Assembly: GCF_001949145.1 (NCBI RefSeq)
Contig: NW_019091415.1
Location: forward strand, 66,787 to 130,786
DNA length: 64,000 bases
Source of the DNA: Acanthaster planci
Taxonomy: Eukaryota > Echinodermata > Asteroidea > Valvatida > Acanthasteridae
Direction: 5' to 3'
The position numbers and the translations under genes are program-made. This document shows positions 23,745 through 36,151 of the stretch, piece by piece (the first letter of the stretch is position 1; every line of letters starts with the position of its first letter). Below the pieces are notes generated by a model that searched no databases, was not told the DNA's origin, and was given only the letters and a program-made list of their open reading frames with translations.

Positions 23745-25639
23745 CAACTTAAGGTTAAGTAAGAGGTTCCAAAATGCCTAAAACCTGAGAGTGCTACTTA
23801 TGTTAAACTTTTGTAAGAATAGGTGAGTCAATGAGTAATTGTTAATTTCATCCAGTAAATGTGCTCCCCCCGCCAAAAAAAATGGGAGTTTGGGTTGGAT
23901 GGTGATCGGAGTCACTATAAAGGGCCATATGAGCCATCCCACTCAGATGATAATATACTATCACCGAGTCCACTAGCTCTGTACACTTTCTTGGTCTCTC
24001 CCCTTGGGCAATTGTTGATGGCACAATGCTGCACATAATGTAGTTATCCTATCTGCTGGGATAAAGATTGCAGACCTGCCAACCCTGACATATTTTTTTC
24101 GAGTACCACATCAACGAAGGGGCATTAACCAGAAACCCAGTGCATGGCGACATATTAAACCAAGAAGCCTTACTACATGTACTGTTGTTCACACAATGCT
24201 TACACTCAATCAGAAAAAGAAACAACTATGAACCACTTCATTCTAATGAACTTATGTACAGTTATCAGATTATAACAGGACTCTTGTATTAACAGTGCTC
24301 TTATAAACAAGGTTCAACTGTACTTCATGGATTTATTGAATACATTTTCAATGATTAAGTCATTTCTGTAAAAAGTGAGGTGCTTAAACATTCTGAATAC
24401 TTTCAAATCTGCTGTTATGTACTCACTCTGTAATGAAATTTGTTTCACTTACACTGTACCATCAGCTGTTTTAGCCATTGCGTCTGACAGCTTGGCCTAA
24501 TAACTTTTTACAACTAGCAAGAACCTTCTGTGGATCATAGAATCTCATTTTCTTTTCGGGTGGGGGAGTGCTTTGACCATACTTTTATAGGAAAAAAATA
24601 TCACCCAAGAAATGCATGTCATGTAATAAGAGGGGGAAGGCAATGAAGCGTGGCCAGGCACTTTCATGTTATGTTAACTACAGTGTGACATAACGGCTTC
24701 ATTGTTCGCCCTCAGCTCTGCAAATAACTACAAACCAATGGGAGGGCTGGGCAACTCATTTTTCAGCCAGGCTGGCCCAAAGTGCTGTGGTATTTCATGC
24801 CATTGTACTTCACAATAGGGGGATTACAGCCTACTTGACTCATTGCAGTCAGTCCTGTCCCCACCTAAGGTCACCTAAGGATCAGACGAATGTTGGCCAT
24901 ACGGGGTCAACTGGTGCTAAGTGGTTAATGTCTTACCATTTTGTTGACCTGTAAAGTAACATCGCAATCAAAAACTGTTTCTGATTAGGTAATTTCACAT
25001 GGGGAATGTTCATATTGTAATGATATTGTGAGCCTATGTAAAGTTAAAACCTTGCTTTATTTTGAGGTTCTCATCACCAAGATTATTTTTTATTTAACGG
25101 CTGGCCATATTAACCTGTAAAGTCACAATAGAAAAACCTGGATTATTAAACCAGGTATTGTACTTGTTGCTGTGATGGCTGAGTTTGCCAAATGGGCTTT
25201 GTGATTGAGATGACAACTATTACCAGGTTGCTAGCTATTGTGACAGTGAAAAATTCTGGTAGCAACTCTAGGTTTGTTTAACCAAGCTTTTAGAGGATTG
25301 CCTCATTTATGATTGATGGCTGCGCCAAACAACAAACACTGGCAGCTTCCACACTGCTTGTCTCCACTGCGGCTCTTCTCACAAAACAGCTAAATTTTAG
25401 AATTTAAGATCTGAAATATTTTCTAAATTAAAGAAAATAATATCACACCAAACAATAAGTTGATGTTTGGATCAGCCCTTTATCTCTTGTATACATTTTT
25501 AAAAATTTGATTTTTTGTTCACACCCTCCAAAGTGTCTGGGCCAGAGCTGAGATACAACCAGACAATCCTAGACAGCCCTACAGCATAGACTATCGAAAA
25601 TGAGTTTTATCAGCTGAGCAAAAAGTTGTTGCTGTCCAT
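23745..25639. other. No recognisable gene
   Basis: The region is A+T-rich and has no open frame with a recognisable domain on either strand. I looked here on the minus strand for the LAR transmembrane and phosphatase exons and did not see them. Confidence 0.5.
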
Positions 25640-26400
25640 GCTCAGTAAGCCTGTTCGATATTCATTTCTTTTTATATATCGCGATATCACGAAAAAATAT
25701 CCCGATATCCAATATTATCATGATGACATCATGTTCCAATCCTTTATGCAAAACTTCAAAAAGAAAAAACTTGAGAGAAACTGAAACAAAAACTCTTCTT
25801 ATACACTGCCAGTGTTTCCACTGGTGACAGTGGAAATGCCTCATCTCCTCCAGGTCCTTAGTTTTGTTTTGTTTTTCTACCACTGCCACTGCAATGATCA
25901 TACTTTTTACAAAGGTCTGTGAAGTGTTATTGGGATTTTCTTTCACCTCTGCTTTGGGGACGTCTCAGAAATCACAAGGAAATTTCATCCAATTGCAGAA
26001 TTTGTTATACAGTTTACAGAGACTGACAACCAATTGAAGTGGTAATTACGTCAATGTAGCAGTTTACCACGACTTCTGATACGAATTCATCGATGTGACA
26101 CGCTGATTTTTGGCTAAAAATTTCTTCAATATTTTCAGAAATTCTAAAATGTAACCGAGAATAGGTTAAAAAATCTGTTACACTGGTTTTATAGAAGGGA
26201 CGTATTTCATTACGCATGTACATGTAAGTACTAGTAGAGATCGTATAGAATATGGGTAAGGTTTTTCATGAAAAGTTTGCCAACTAGCAACATGTAAATA
26301 TTTTTTTCGTTCTTTAAAATGGCAGGCTTATTCTTTTTAAGCATAATTATGATCACTAATCATACTGAATCAATTCCAACAGATAGAAGTATCAGAATAA
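25640..26400 (-). repeat. hAT-like non-autonomous repeat, family C, inverted copy
   Basis: Read on the minus strand this is collinear with 6630-7460, including CAGTGGAAACACTGGCAGTGT and CTTACCCAT. It ends at its 25.65 kb side in a GATATCACG / ATATCCCGATATCC-rich segment, as in GCGATAT-type hAT MITEs. It lies directly 3' of the LAR membrane-proximal exon. Confidence 0.7.
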
Positions 26401-26462
26401 ATACAATAAAAACCAACACTTAAAAACACTAGAAACAAAAAAAATCAATTACAATAACCTAC

Positions 26463-26769
26463 CTCTTCTTCAGATAAAACTCCCGCTCTCATGAAGAACG
26501 TGTAGTAGCGATTCGCTTCTAATGGCCTGTTATGAAATCCATTGATGAATTGCTCATCCCCAATGGTGAAGGGCTCAGACAGCTCATGTGCCAAGAGTTT
26601 AGCCGTGATGTAAGGAAGTAACTTAGTGGTGGTCCGACGTCTGCGTACTGACTTATCTCTCTGATTGTAAGAATTGGTGGCAGATAAAAGGTCCTCCATT
26701 GAATACTCGCTGGGAAGACTTTTTGGAAGACTAGGACCATCGAGAGGAACAACCACAATCAGAACATAG
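26463..26769 (-). CDS. LAR-type receptor tyrosine phosphatase, membrane-proximal exon with RRRR site
   Basis: Minus-strand translation starts (C)YVLIVVVPLDGP, then YSMEDLLSATNS, SVRRRRTTTKLLPYITAKL, FTIGDEQFINGF, NRPLEANRYYTFFMRAGVLSEEE. This matches, in order, the region between the last FN3 domain and the membrane span of LAR/PTPRF/PTPRS/PTPRD proteins: YxIVVVP, the basic furin-type cleavage site (RRRR at 26634-26645) that splits the receptor into two subunits, KPYIxAxL, FTLGD, and Y.FFV.A. The acceptor is TTCACAG|C (phase 2 entry) and the donor GAG|GTAGGT (phase 0 exit). The next exon, expected to encode YATSPYSD-like sequence and the membrane span, was not found in this window. The protein acts at the cell surface, typically in axon guidance and synapse or epithelial adhesion in other animals. 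Confidence 0.88.
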
Positions 26770-26959
26770 CTGTGAATTGCAACAAACAAACAGAAACTTA
26801 CAAGTCATCCATGCTAATACAAATAGACAGAAACTTACAAGTCATCCATGCTAATGTCAGAAAGGGCCCTACATGTTCCTGAACTGAATTAAAAAAGAAC
26901 TTTTTGGCTAAAAATAAACAAGATAGTAATGCCACCTATGAAAATCTAATTTAAAAAGC

Positions 26960-26963
26960 TTAA
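26960..26963. repeat. TTAA target site, left flank of MITE
   Basis: This TTAA abuts the left terminus of the MITE. The right flank reads TTCA at 27478-27481, one base off. Confidence 0.75.
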
Positions 26964-27477
26964 CCACTTGCTGCCGGGTGGATTTTTCTTGAGCAAGACA
27001 AGATGCCGGCTCATTTTCAAGATTTCCCGTTTTCAAAATTCTTCAAAAATTCATCATTTCATTTAATGGCCGTTAATACCAAAAAGAAGAACTCCTTGGG
27101 CACTATTCTAAAGCTGACAGGCAAGACTCGTTTGTTCCCGAAACTGGCACAGTGCACTGCTGACCTCTTTTCAATAGGGGCCAGATTAGCGTGCAGCAAT
27201 GTTGTGTGGCTCATCCCTGCGGTGGTGGAGAGCTTTTGTCCCTGGTGGTAATCTGCTCGCTCTAAATGCCTCAAACCTTGTATACTGTTTCAAAACAAGG
27301 CTGGATTTTTCTCCACTATTGAGAGCGAAAAAATGTCAGTAATGCCCAGCAGCTCAGTCTTTTGTGCTGAGCACAGTCTTTTGTTATAAGGCCCAACTCT
27401 TTTGTCCCAGTTCCGGGCTCCCTGGCTCTACATATAAAGCCTATGTGCTCGAAAATGGGTCGCCCGGCAGGAAGTGG
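26964..27477. mobile_element. piggyBac-derived MITE, complete copy
   Basis: The left end CCACTTGCTGCCGGGTGGA and the right end, complement of CCACTTCCTGCCGGGCG, match the termini of the piggyBac element at 17776-20514. The interior has the family blocks CTCTTTTCAATAGGGGCCAG, GGTGGTAATCTGCTCGCTC and GGCCCAACTCTTTTGTCC. It has no transposase. Its left terminus corresponds to the 3' end of the autonomous element. It sits in the LAR intron about 200 bp upstream (in transcript sense) of the membrane-proximal exon. Confidence 0.88.
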
Positions 27478-27481
27478 TTCA

Positions 27482-30400
27482 AACAAGATCAACCACAAAG
27501 CACACAGCATGTCTCCAAACAAAATGAAGCCTTGCGATGTGTGTGTCTGCAAGACCGATCAAATTGTGTGTTTTGTTGATGAAATGTGGGTAGAAAAGCT
27601 TTCTTTTGTGAGCAGAGGAAGACAGCCTAAATTTTCTTGTGAAGTCTTGATAATTCTTTTTGAAGTGCTGCTTCACAATCTTGTGCAAAATTGTTCCCAT
27701 TTTGATTTCTACAAAATGTGACCATATCCGTGTTTGCAATGGACTTTTTCTGTGGGTTTTACTGAGAGATACATATAGTCAAATAAACAATGGTCACATG
27801 TGACCACTGCTCACACTTGGGCTTTTTTCACAAAAAATTTTTTTACCCAGACTGTGGCAGAAGTAACCGAGCTGGCAATGCAGTGACTTATGAGGGCACG
27901 TTGTGTGACCTTTCTGCATTTCATTTCGTTCTTAAACATAATGTTACCATCCTCATTATCATCTGGAAATGGTACACTCTCAACACCATTTAGTCTCCCA
28001 ACAGTGTCAATAATAATTGCGGCCATGATTGCAAACAAAAGAGAATAAAACTTACTGAAATATTTCCCACAAGCTACACCACGGCAAAAAGTGCTGTGCG
28101 CATGGGTACAAGTAGTTTCCCTGTATGAGGCATACCACTTTGCTCAGGCCAAATGTACGCTCTAATGGGCCACTTTGCCATGCTTTTAGCGACTTGCGCT
28201 GTCAGCACTGGACTTTCCATTTTGGAAAAAGTGTCTTGGAAAGTTTTCCTGGGCAGAAATTGGCCGGTAAAAAATGACTGCATGGCTCAAAAAAGTAACT
28301 AAGAGGAAAATGTCCTGGGATGTCTGCACTGGACTTAAAAAGGGAAAAACTAGCCATCATCTTGGTAAGTTTGACCAAAAAAGTCCAAAGCAAGCACGGC
28401 TTTTGTCACAAGTCTATCTTATACAGGTCACTTTGACTAAAACTAAAATGTACAACAAAAGAAATCAGAAAAACAAGCACAAAAAGTTAGCTATCTCTAT
28501 TGAACATAAGGTAATTGCTGAGCTAATGCATGCATTTGAAGAATAATCCACTAGTTTTTATTGCTTTTTATACCAAACATTCACTGTATTCACTCACTGT
28601 ATGGGACCACCCCTTGAATCTAGTGGTGGGATGGTAATAGTCAATGTTGAAGCTGTGATTAATGTCTTGTTAACTTCTAGAATGGGCACATGAGCAGGAG
28701 CTGCAGTAAGAAATTAACAAGATACATTTCAATGCAATTTGAATGTACTCCAGAAAAAGACAAAAAGGCTGAAAACAGCCACATTAAAGCATTAATAATT
28801 GAAGTTTTCTCCAGGACCTATATTCAATGTAAATTTATGTTCATGTATGGTTTTTATTACATTTGACCTTTGTCTTCTTTTCATGTGTAATATTAATAAA
28901 AATGGTGAAGTTTTGCTTTTCTACTTTTATGTTTAAGCAGTAAACAACAATACATCTTAAAATGGGGACAAAATCCCCATTTCTCCAGGCAATTCAAATG
29001 TGAGGTGACCTGCTCTACAAAATGTTTTGGAATAAGGATTTTGGGTCAACACTTCCTGTAAAAAAGACAGGTGCATGTTTAGAGGAATACTACTGGAGAC
29101 TAACACCGTTGAAAGTACATGTAGGTTCATATCTATTATCAAATTTAAATGATCAGACTGGAAGTAAGGGTCAAGCAATTCTGCGTACATGAAAAGAAAT
29201 AGAAACCAACTATTACTCCATCACTTAGTGCAAACAGCAATATATGCAATGTTATGGTTGATTTAATGTGGAATTTTGAAAAATAGACAAAATTAAATTA
29301 GTAAGCGCTTGTAATCTGACACCTGATGACGTCACCATGATGTAATTTCTGTAGAACATTTTTGACATAGACTTTCATTAAAATAACTGATTGACCCAGT
29401 GGCCCAAAAGAGCTTTCAAAAACATGTACAACACAAATAGGGAAAAATTAAATATTCAAAATTCCATAATAAATCAGGTGATGACATCATTATGACGTCA
29501 TGATTCGGCACACATCTTTGGATGAATAAATATGTGCAAGGTTTGCAGGGAAGTGACAAAACAGAAGGGTCAAAAGTTGTGTGTAGAATGACCCCTGTGT
29601 TATGCCTATAGGCAAAAAGTAAAAAAAAAAAAACATGAAGAACTAACACTAGAGGTCATCTCTGTTTGCAAACAGAACAGAGGGCTTTTTCACAATCCTT
29701 TTCTAATTTGAATAATGTAGCGAAAGTGCGACTTAGTTTAATTTAAAGGATTGGTCGATTTAGGGGAGTCCCCCAGTGAGTAATGTCACGGGGAGAGTCA
29801 TGTGGACAGTGTGTGCAGCATTGTGATTGGCTGCATGCTGTCCAGCCGTGCCGTGTACACGAGGGAGTATGTGCGCAGGCAGTGCAGTGAAGAGAAGCCA
29901 TAAGGTAAGCAGTCTTTGATCTTACTGAGTGCAGGTTGTGTATGGTTGATGCGTGGAACGAGATATTTCGCACGTGAAGTAGAGGCTTCACAGGTGCGTT
30001 GCGTCAATCAAAAGTTGGTGAGCGTATACTGAGAGTCAAGAGCGGCGTTGGTGTTCACGGCTCAGGTGAATAATGGTGAACTGGGACCGACCACCCGCAG
30101 CTGTAGTAAACCACACACGCACTCAAGTAAACCACACATGCATTTAAATAGGCTCCACTGCGCGTTGTACATTAGCATCGTAGTAAACCAGTACATGCAG
30201 TAAGGTGGTCAGCATTATACAAAAGTTAGTCAACCACACATTGGTCAACATTGCACTTGTGCTACTCAACCATACGACGAATTTAATAAGTCATTAAAGG
30301 GTCCCACTTGAGTCCACATTCATTATCATTTTACTGCCTTTGTTTTTGTTGTACAATAAACCAGAATTGCCTTGTATGTTTCGAAACTAGGTGTCCAGTC
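27482..30400. other. LAR intron; unassigned open stretches
   Basis: Several short open frames are present, for example plus 28274-28546 (a Lys-rich 90-codon frame), minus 27811-28038 (containing NGVESVPFPDDNEDGN) and minus 28074-28283. They look less random than most but have no recognisable family, and I could not join them with splice sites. The segment 29750-30060 is more G+C-rich. TGACGTCA-type words occur near 29320 and 29490. Nothing else is supported. Confidence 0.4.
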
Positions 30401-30406
30401 GCAATC

Positions 30407-30624
30407 ATGTTGGTGACTTATTTAGAAGGTTCAGCAATCAATTCCTTCGGCGGTACATTTCCACCCAAACGGGCCTGCATCCCTTTGCAAGGTTTTAACA
30501 CAATCAGACATGTAAAATACAAAACATTATTATTATCACAAAAAGAGAGAAAGGTTTTACTGTGGCACTTGCCACAAAGAACATGTTGGCTGGACGACAG
30601 CTTTCTAACGTGCAAGAATTTTCG
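30407..30624 (+). CDS. Candidate first coding exon of a small unrecognised gene nested in a LAR intron
   Basis: ATG at 30407 is followed by MLVTYLEGSAINSFGGTFPP, then CIPLQGFNTIRHVKYKTLLL, KVLLWHLPQRTCWLDDSFL and a good donor CG|GTAAGC at 30624/30625. The composition looks protein-like and contains no repeat signature. The family is not recognised. A second open stretch lies 110 bp further on the same strand, but splicing straight into its best frame does not keep phase. It lies antisense inside the 34.87-26.77 kb intron of the LAR gene. It could also be a chance frame. Confidence 0.3.
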
Positions 30625-30735
30625 GTAAGCAAAGAATATGAGTCTTACTTGTCAATTTAGAAAGGATGATTTTTGACTGAATAAGCTTATATTTACTTAT
30701 CTTAAGAGGTACTTACAAATTTTATTATCAAAAAG

Positions 30736-30918
30736 GAATCTTTGGAAATCCAGAAACGAAGTTGGGAGGCAGTGTCAACATTGGCCCGTCCAATGTCAAT
30801 AAAAATTCATGATCACGAAACTCCACTGCCACGGATTCCTTTTCCAAAAAATATAATAAACTTTCAGGAAACAATGTTTGAAGACATTCTTTCAGTTTAC
30901 TTTATGTCCTGGCAGTAG
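30736..30918 (+). CDS. Candidate second exon of the small nested gene
   Basis: This is an open frame ending in TAG at 30916-30918. It reads ESLEIQKRSWEAVSTLARP, then IKIHDHETPLPRIPFP and FQETMFEDILSVYFMSW. A plausible but weak acceptor (ATCAAAAAG) precedes 30736. An alternative acceptor AAG at about 30707 would splice in phase from 30624 but selects another frame that stops near 30811. Which frame is real cannot be settled by eye. No family is recognised. Confidence 0.3.
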   Translation, partial: ESLEIQKRSWEAVSTLARPMSIKIHDHETPLPRIPFPKNIINFQETMFEDILSVYFMSWQ

Positions 30919-30924
30919 CTGCCC

Positions 30925-33900
30925 ATAAATATAATGTTGCTGTGGTCATGTACATGTAGATCAAAAAGATTATGGAGCTCACACAACATGCTCGTGGCTA
31001 ACGTTTGCAGCACTGGCGCATGCTCTTTTTTCGAGGCCATTTTTCTCAGAAGTAGTTTTGATCTCAGCGATGTTTCCCGTCATCTTTTTGGAGCGGAGTT
31101 GCCTATGAGTATAAATAAGGTATCACTGGAAAGCCAGTTCATTTCTCTTTATTCTCATATGTATATCTCAAAAAGTCATAAATGAGGATCTTTCCTCATT
31201 ATGCCATGGCAAGTCACAAATGATAGAGACTGTGCCCCATGTTGGCCATTATTTCATTGTACTTGTGATTTTCCACAGCTGTGAGTTATTATCAACAGTG
31301 CTAAATGTTTCTTCCATATAAAGTAAATTTGTCATGTTAGGGAGAATTGCAAAGGAACTTCAGGAGCCAAGGAAGAAGTTTGGTTTGCCTGCATGTTTGG
31401 GACAGAGGTGTTCGTCGTAGTGGCATTTGGAACCAAAATCTATTTGGACAGACTTCAGTTGTTAGGCGCGTGAGGTCAAAATACAGACGGTTTAGAAACA
31501 GTTCAACGGTTGGTGTTAATCCCCCTTCATTCCGTTCGTGTTTTGGTGTGGGACAGTTCAACGGTTTGAAAAGAACCGTCTGCCCTGAACTGTCTAGCTT
31601 CACGAGCAACCCTGACAACAATGGAATTTGTGGCTTACACAGCCATTGTAGCGGCGTAAAACTGTTATAGCGCCCTCTTTCGGGTGATTAGTGAAATGCA
31701 CCATTCGCTTCTTCCACTCGATGATCCACTACGTACATGAGCGACATCTTTCCTTTCATTAAGTAAACCCCCAGGAATCCAACAGTTGGTAAGACAAAGG
31801 AATTCTCCCATATTATGTGTCAGAAAGAGATATTAGATTAAGCCTAAGGGTCATCTGGGGAACAAGGGTTAATTTGGGAGGAATAATGGGACGTTGTAAC
31901 GCTAGTAAATTATGAAGGGCCGTTATTACTGGGTTCATGTATTACCCTACTGCTTGGATTTACATGTACATATACTTATATCATAAGTCACATGGTCATT
32001 TGGCATTTACACAGTAAGACAGTTTATGGGGGCACATAGTAAGGGTAAATTTATTCATAGGGATCAATCAACTGTTTCTTTATTTCATCATAATGGATTT
32101 TGACTAAGGTTTATGGACATGTATTGCTACATAAGGTGTACTTCTATTTTCTTTATCCATTGTAGCGAACCGCTGACTTGGGACTTGGAATGGGCTGCCA
32201 TCATTAAGGGTAGCAAATAAACAGTTCACGTTCAAGTTCTGGAGAGAGCTGTTTCCACGGGCCAAGTTTTTCATCAGTGTGTTCACACTTGCGTTTCTTG
32301 TGTAATTTAAGAGGTTACAGCCATAGTTGTGAACAATAGATCCCATCCAAGGAGAACTTCAGTGGCCCGGTCAGTCTTCCTAGGCTGGCCGTAAGGATTA
32401 GTGGTTAACACCTTATGATAGAGACGCAAAATCAACTACATACTAGGCTACAGACATTTCTCTAGCTTCAGAAACATTTGAGTGGGTTTTTCATGACAAA
32501 AAGACATAGAAACAAGATCATTGTTCGTCTTTAAGCATTTTTTAGACTGGAAAATAAATACATTTATACGGGAGTGACGGGGAATGCCAAACACGGTTGA
32601 CTCATTTACTGCCTGATCTATCGCCTCTGAAAAGAAATATCCACAGAGACACAATATGAATTTATTTTGAACTTCAGTCACGCGTACCATATTCTTTGAC
32701 GGTAATAAAAAAGTCCAAACTCCGCATCAAATATTGCTGCAAGTATGTGTCAAGGTTCGGTTCCGTTCAAACAGGGCTAAGAAATTTTTTGCCAAACTTC
32801 GGATTGGTTGGGGTTCGGACATGTACACACATGTGCATGTACAATGCACACTGAGACATTGAAAGGCTCTGTACGAACGTGTCACGTATATGTAGGCCTA
32901 TATAGTATTTCTGTGTATAAAATTGTAAATCTCCTATCTCTCCCCATCCACGAGCAAACTCTAAACTGTTTCCCCAGAGTTTGTTTCAGAGTACATTCCA
33001 TTTAAAGTTACCGCTGGAGGTGTGACAGTTTCTGACCGTGTTTTGCTGACCAGAAGTGGTTGTGTTCAGAACACGATTGACTCAACAAAACGATTGTAAG
33101 ATATGTGCTAATAGAAAAACCAGAATGCTCAAATAGGACTTTCCTACTTCACTACAGAATATAAAATTAACAAAAATTTCGAACGAATTGTGTTTTGGGT
33201 TATTTTTGCGAAATAGACTCAACTACAAAAAGGGCTTTCGTTGCATATCTGAGGAGGAACCTTTCCAAAGACGGAGTGCACGTGACCAAAGGGGCAATTT
33301 TCCACCAGCGTCTTTTGGAGGGATAGCAGCATTTTGTTATTTGAGATCTGGCCAAATTCCATTACAACGCATGTGCACTACGATCAAACCCTTCATGGTC
33401 AAATGAAAGGCAAGTTAGGCTACTGCGCGAAAAAAATTCTCCTCGCGCGCTGCGCTGCAGCACAGCATGCACCGAACCGCTTGGCAAAATTTTCACCTGA
33501 GGATGCCTTGGATCAAGCGCGAGTCCGACTGCGATCAGCATCCAATCAAAAGTCGTTTTGCACCGCCATTTATGAGACAATTGAGACAAACCCCAGAGAT
33601 TAGTATAAAACCTGACATGTTTGTTTTCCAACATGAATTTTGTGCAGCCACAAAGTATACAAAGAGTACAAAAGAATCGTACGTACAAAACATATTGCAA
33701 TGTGCACGCATGTACTATTGACTTCCAGAAAAAACATGTATTCTTATGTATCCTGCAGCCACGAAGTGGAAAGCGCATAGTTCGCATACGTGTCTTCCTC
33801 GATCCTACACATGAAAACCTACAAGTGCGCAATGCTGAGTCCCAGCTTGTACAAATGGGCCAAAAAAAAAAAGTTTTATCTGTAACTACATGTTGGCGAA

Positions 33901-34860
33901 CAGAACACTATGTCATCAGGTAAATGCTATTTCAAGTTAGTATAATCTATTCTGCTGGTATAGGTGTGTATTTGACTCATGATACCAAGACAAAATATCA
34001 AGATTACAGGGTATCAAGACCTAAAAAGACTGGTCTGGAAACCGACAGCACAACACAACTACTCAATACACATGTTTCATCAGGAAGTTAAAACAGTCTG
34101 CTGATCTAAATCCTCCTGCGGAGCTGCGAAGTAAAGAGCTATTGTTATGACTCATCCACCAGACCGCAGAAGTCTATGATGCGGTAATGTGATAAGCTGT
34201 CCATTGTTTACTGGAAACAACAGAGTGCAAGGTGTACTCGCCGCAACCGTTTGGCCAGCCTCGCTGAAGCATTTGTCCATTCGATGTTGACCATCGGTGG
34301 GGCTTAGCGTTTACAAAGCGTTGAACGCTTTCAAAAGCATTTGTATTTTGACCTCACGCCTTAGTACTATATGGTTTCCTGCAACTTTGTTACACAATCT
34401 GAACAGGCTGTGCATCAACTTCAGATGTGGCAGCCAGTTTTCAAACTGTCTCAGGCAAGTTGGCCTTAATCTGATTTGAAGGTTTCCATGGTGTATATAA
34501 ACAAAGCGAGTCATTTGCAGAAACATCATGTAGCATATGAACTATCTGTGAGTGAGGCTCTAGAGGAACCGGCTTCATTCAATATTTCGGACAGTGCACT
34601 CTTTCTGTTATCTGACAATGGGAAAGAGCACACACACTGTCTGAAACACTGAGTAAAACCAGCTCTTTTCAATGCCACACACACTCACAAAGAGAGAGTT
34701 CATCTACCACATTGAGTAACAACAAATTGGCTTTATTACGTATAGTAATATTGTAATAACATTTGCCATGAGCTACCTATCTGAATGTTTTATCCAAGTA
34801 TGCGTTCACCTTTCAATAAGACACTGAAAGCAAATGAAGACATTGTCCAGAGGACAGAAA
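30925..34860. other. LAR intron, no recognised gene
   Basis: Open frames at plus 31347-31670 and minus 33362-33832 have no recognisable domain and contain no exon-like LAR peptide. A neat pyrimidine-rich plus-strand acceptor (TTTATCCATTGTAG) occurs at 32165, followed by a short frame with LTWDLEWAAIIKGSK and a stop, unexplained. The missing LAR exon should lie somewhere in 26.77-34.87 kb but was not identified. Confidence 0.4.
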
Positions 34861-34867
34861 AACATAC

Positions 34868-35072
34868 CTGCCCGCCTTGTGTGTACTAATACAGTGGCTG
34901 GAGGACTACTACTACTCTTGGTAACAGCTGTGATGTTGAACTGGTACTCCATGTTTGGTTTCAAACCAGAAATCACGAAAATTCTCTCTCTGTTTGGTAC
35001 ATCAATAGGAAGACCTTCATGAGTGTATTCTGGATGCTCCTCCTTCGCCTGAGGACTTGTGGCATAAACAAT
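34868..35072 (-). CDS. LAR-type receptor phosphatase, second half of the last FN3 domain
   Basis: The exon starts IVYATSPQAKEEHPEYTHEG and contains ISGLKPNMEYQFNITAVTKS, the LxPxTxYxxxVxA core of an FN3 domain, and ends TVLVHTRRA. The acceptor is TTCTACAG|ATT (phase 0) and the donor GCAG|GTATGT (phase 1). It completes the domain begun in exon 39923-40029; together they make one FN3. NIT is a possible N-glycosylation site. Confidence 0.88.
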
Positions 35073-35079
35073 CTGTAGA

Positions 35080-36147
35080 ATAAAGCACAAAATGAATTGT
35101 GTGGCGACCTCTGCCAAGTTTTACTTAAGGTACACTTAAACAGAGGTAATGTAACCATACATATATATAAATCAAACCTTGACTTCCAGTTGGTACAATA
35201 AGATATTTTATGAATCATCTTGACATTGCTAAAATACAACAGGGGGTCATGATTACACGTAAGTTGTATTGGTTACATCATTCATCCCTTGTCATGTTTA
35301 AATCAAGCCCAAGACAAAGGGGAATATATATCTACCATGCATGAATACGAGATGGCATATTACATAGTTTACAGTAGCAAGGATATCCCTTTGGTGGGAA
35401 AAAATGCATGTGAGCATGTGCCTATGCATATTTGGAGCAGGCAGCACTGAGCACAGTATGAACATGTACATGGGTCACTCCATCGGGTTGGGGAACAAAG
35501 TGTGACGTACATGTAATAGTGAAATTTAAAAGTGTTCAAAAAGTTCATCTACATGTATCACAGTTTTCAGACAGTAAAAAATTAGTATTTTAAACACAAA
35601 ACAATCAAATATTGTGTACACACAATCAGTCAGTGCACCATATATTGACGGCTGTCACATAAAGTGCAGATGTAACATTGACGCCAAATTTAATACTTTT
35701 AACAGTATGCAGTTTTTAAGTTGAACAATTTTTGTGCACATATATGCTGCTAAGTGATCCCTTCAGGAGACCTCAGACTTGACAAAAAAATGAGACAAGA
35801 CGAATGTATTTGCTCAGGTATGATTTGAACAAAAGTGCTATTTGTATTTTTAAAAGTTGGGCCATGAACACAACCATCTCAGAGAATGCAAGTGACAAGC
35901 TGTATTCAAATTAGGCGCCATCGAAAAATCGACTAAACGTTCTTCGGCGGTTTGTTGGCGTTCTCAGTGATCAGTCAGTCATTGTCAAGGAGGGCGAGAA
36001 TCCGCGGATTGGACAGCGGTGTGTGCTCTTGCATGGCTAAGTTTAATGAGCAGGGCTGGCCGTGAGCCTTTGTCGTCGCAACAATGGATGCGATGAAACA
36101 TGACCAACCTCATGAATACAGATGGAGGGACGCAGAATGTCCGTCCT
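35080..36147. other. LAR intron, no recognised feature
   Basis: The sequence is A+T-rich with scattered TACATGTA words and no coding similarity or repeat family recognised. Confidence 0.5.
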
Positions 36148-36151
36148 TTAA

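Noticed and set aside
1-26000. LAR transmembrane and phosphatase-domain exons on the minus strand
   Set aside because: I looked for YATSPYSD, a hydrophobic span and HCSAGVGRTG-type phosphatase motifs and saw none. They probably lie left of the window.
28957-29190. Minus-strand AGHLTFELPGEMGIL as the missing LAR exon
   Set aside because: It resembles the ITVQLP segment and could keep phase, but it is too short, the donor (TT|GTCCCC) is poor, and the needed preceding residues are absent.
29320-29510. TGACGTCA words as CRE-type enhancer sites
   Set aside because: Similar words occur in the repeated segments at 61.8 and 62.8 kb, so they may simply belong to repeats. There is no promoter evidence.
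33362-33832. 156-codon minus-strand ORF
   Set aside because: Cysteine- and arginine-rich with no recognised motif, and an overlapping plus-strand frame is equally open. Probably chance.
35463-35540. Repeated TACATGTA/ACATGTACAT words as regulatory sites or telomere-like arrays
   Set aside because: They are scattered across the whole window in coding-free DNA and look like a genome-wide sequence habit, not a local feature.
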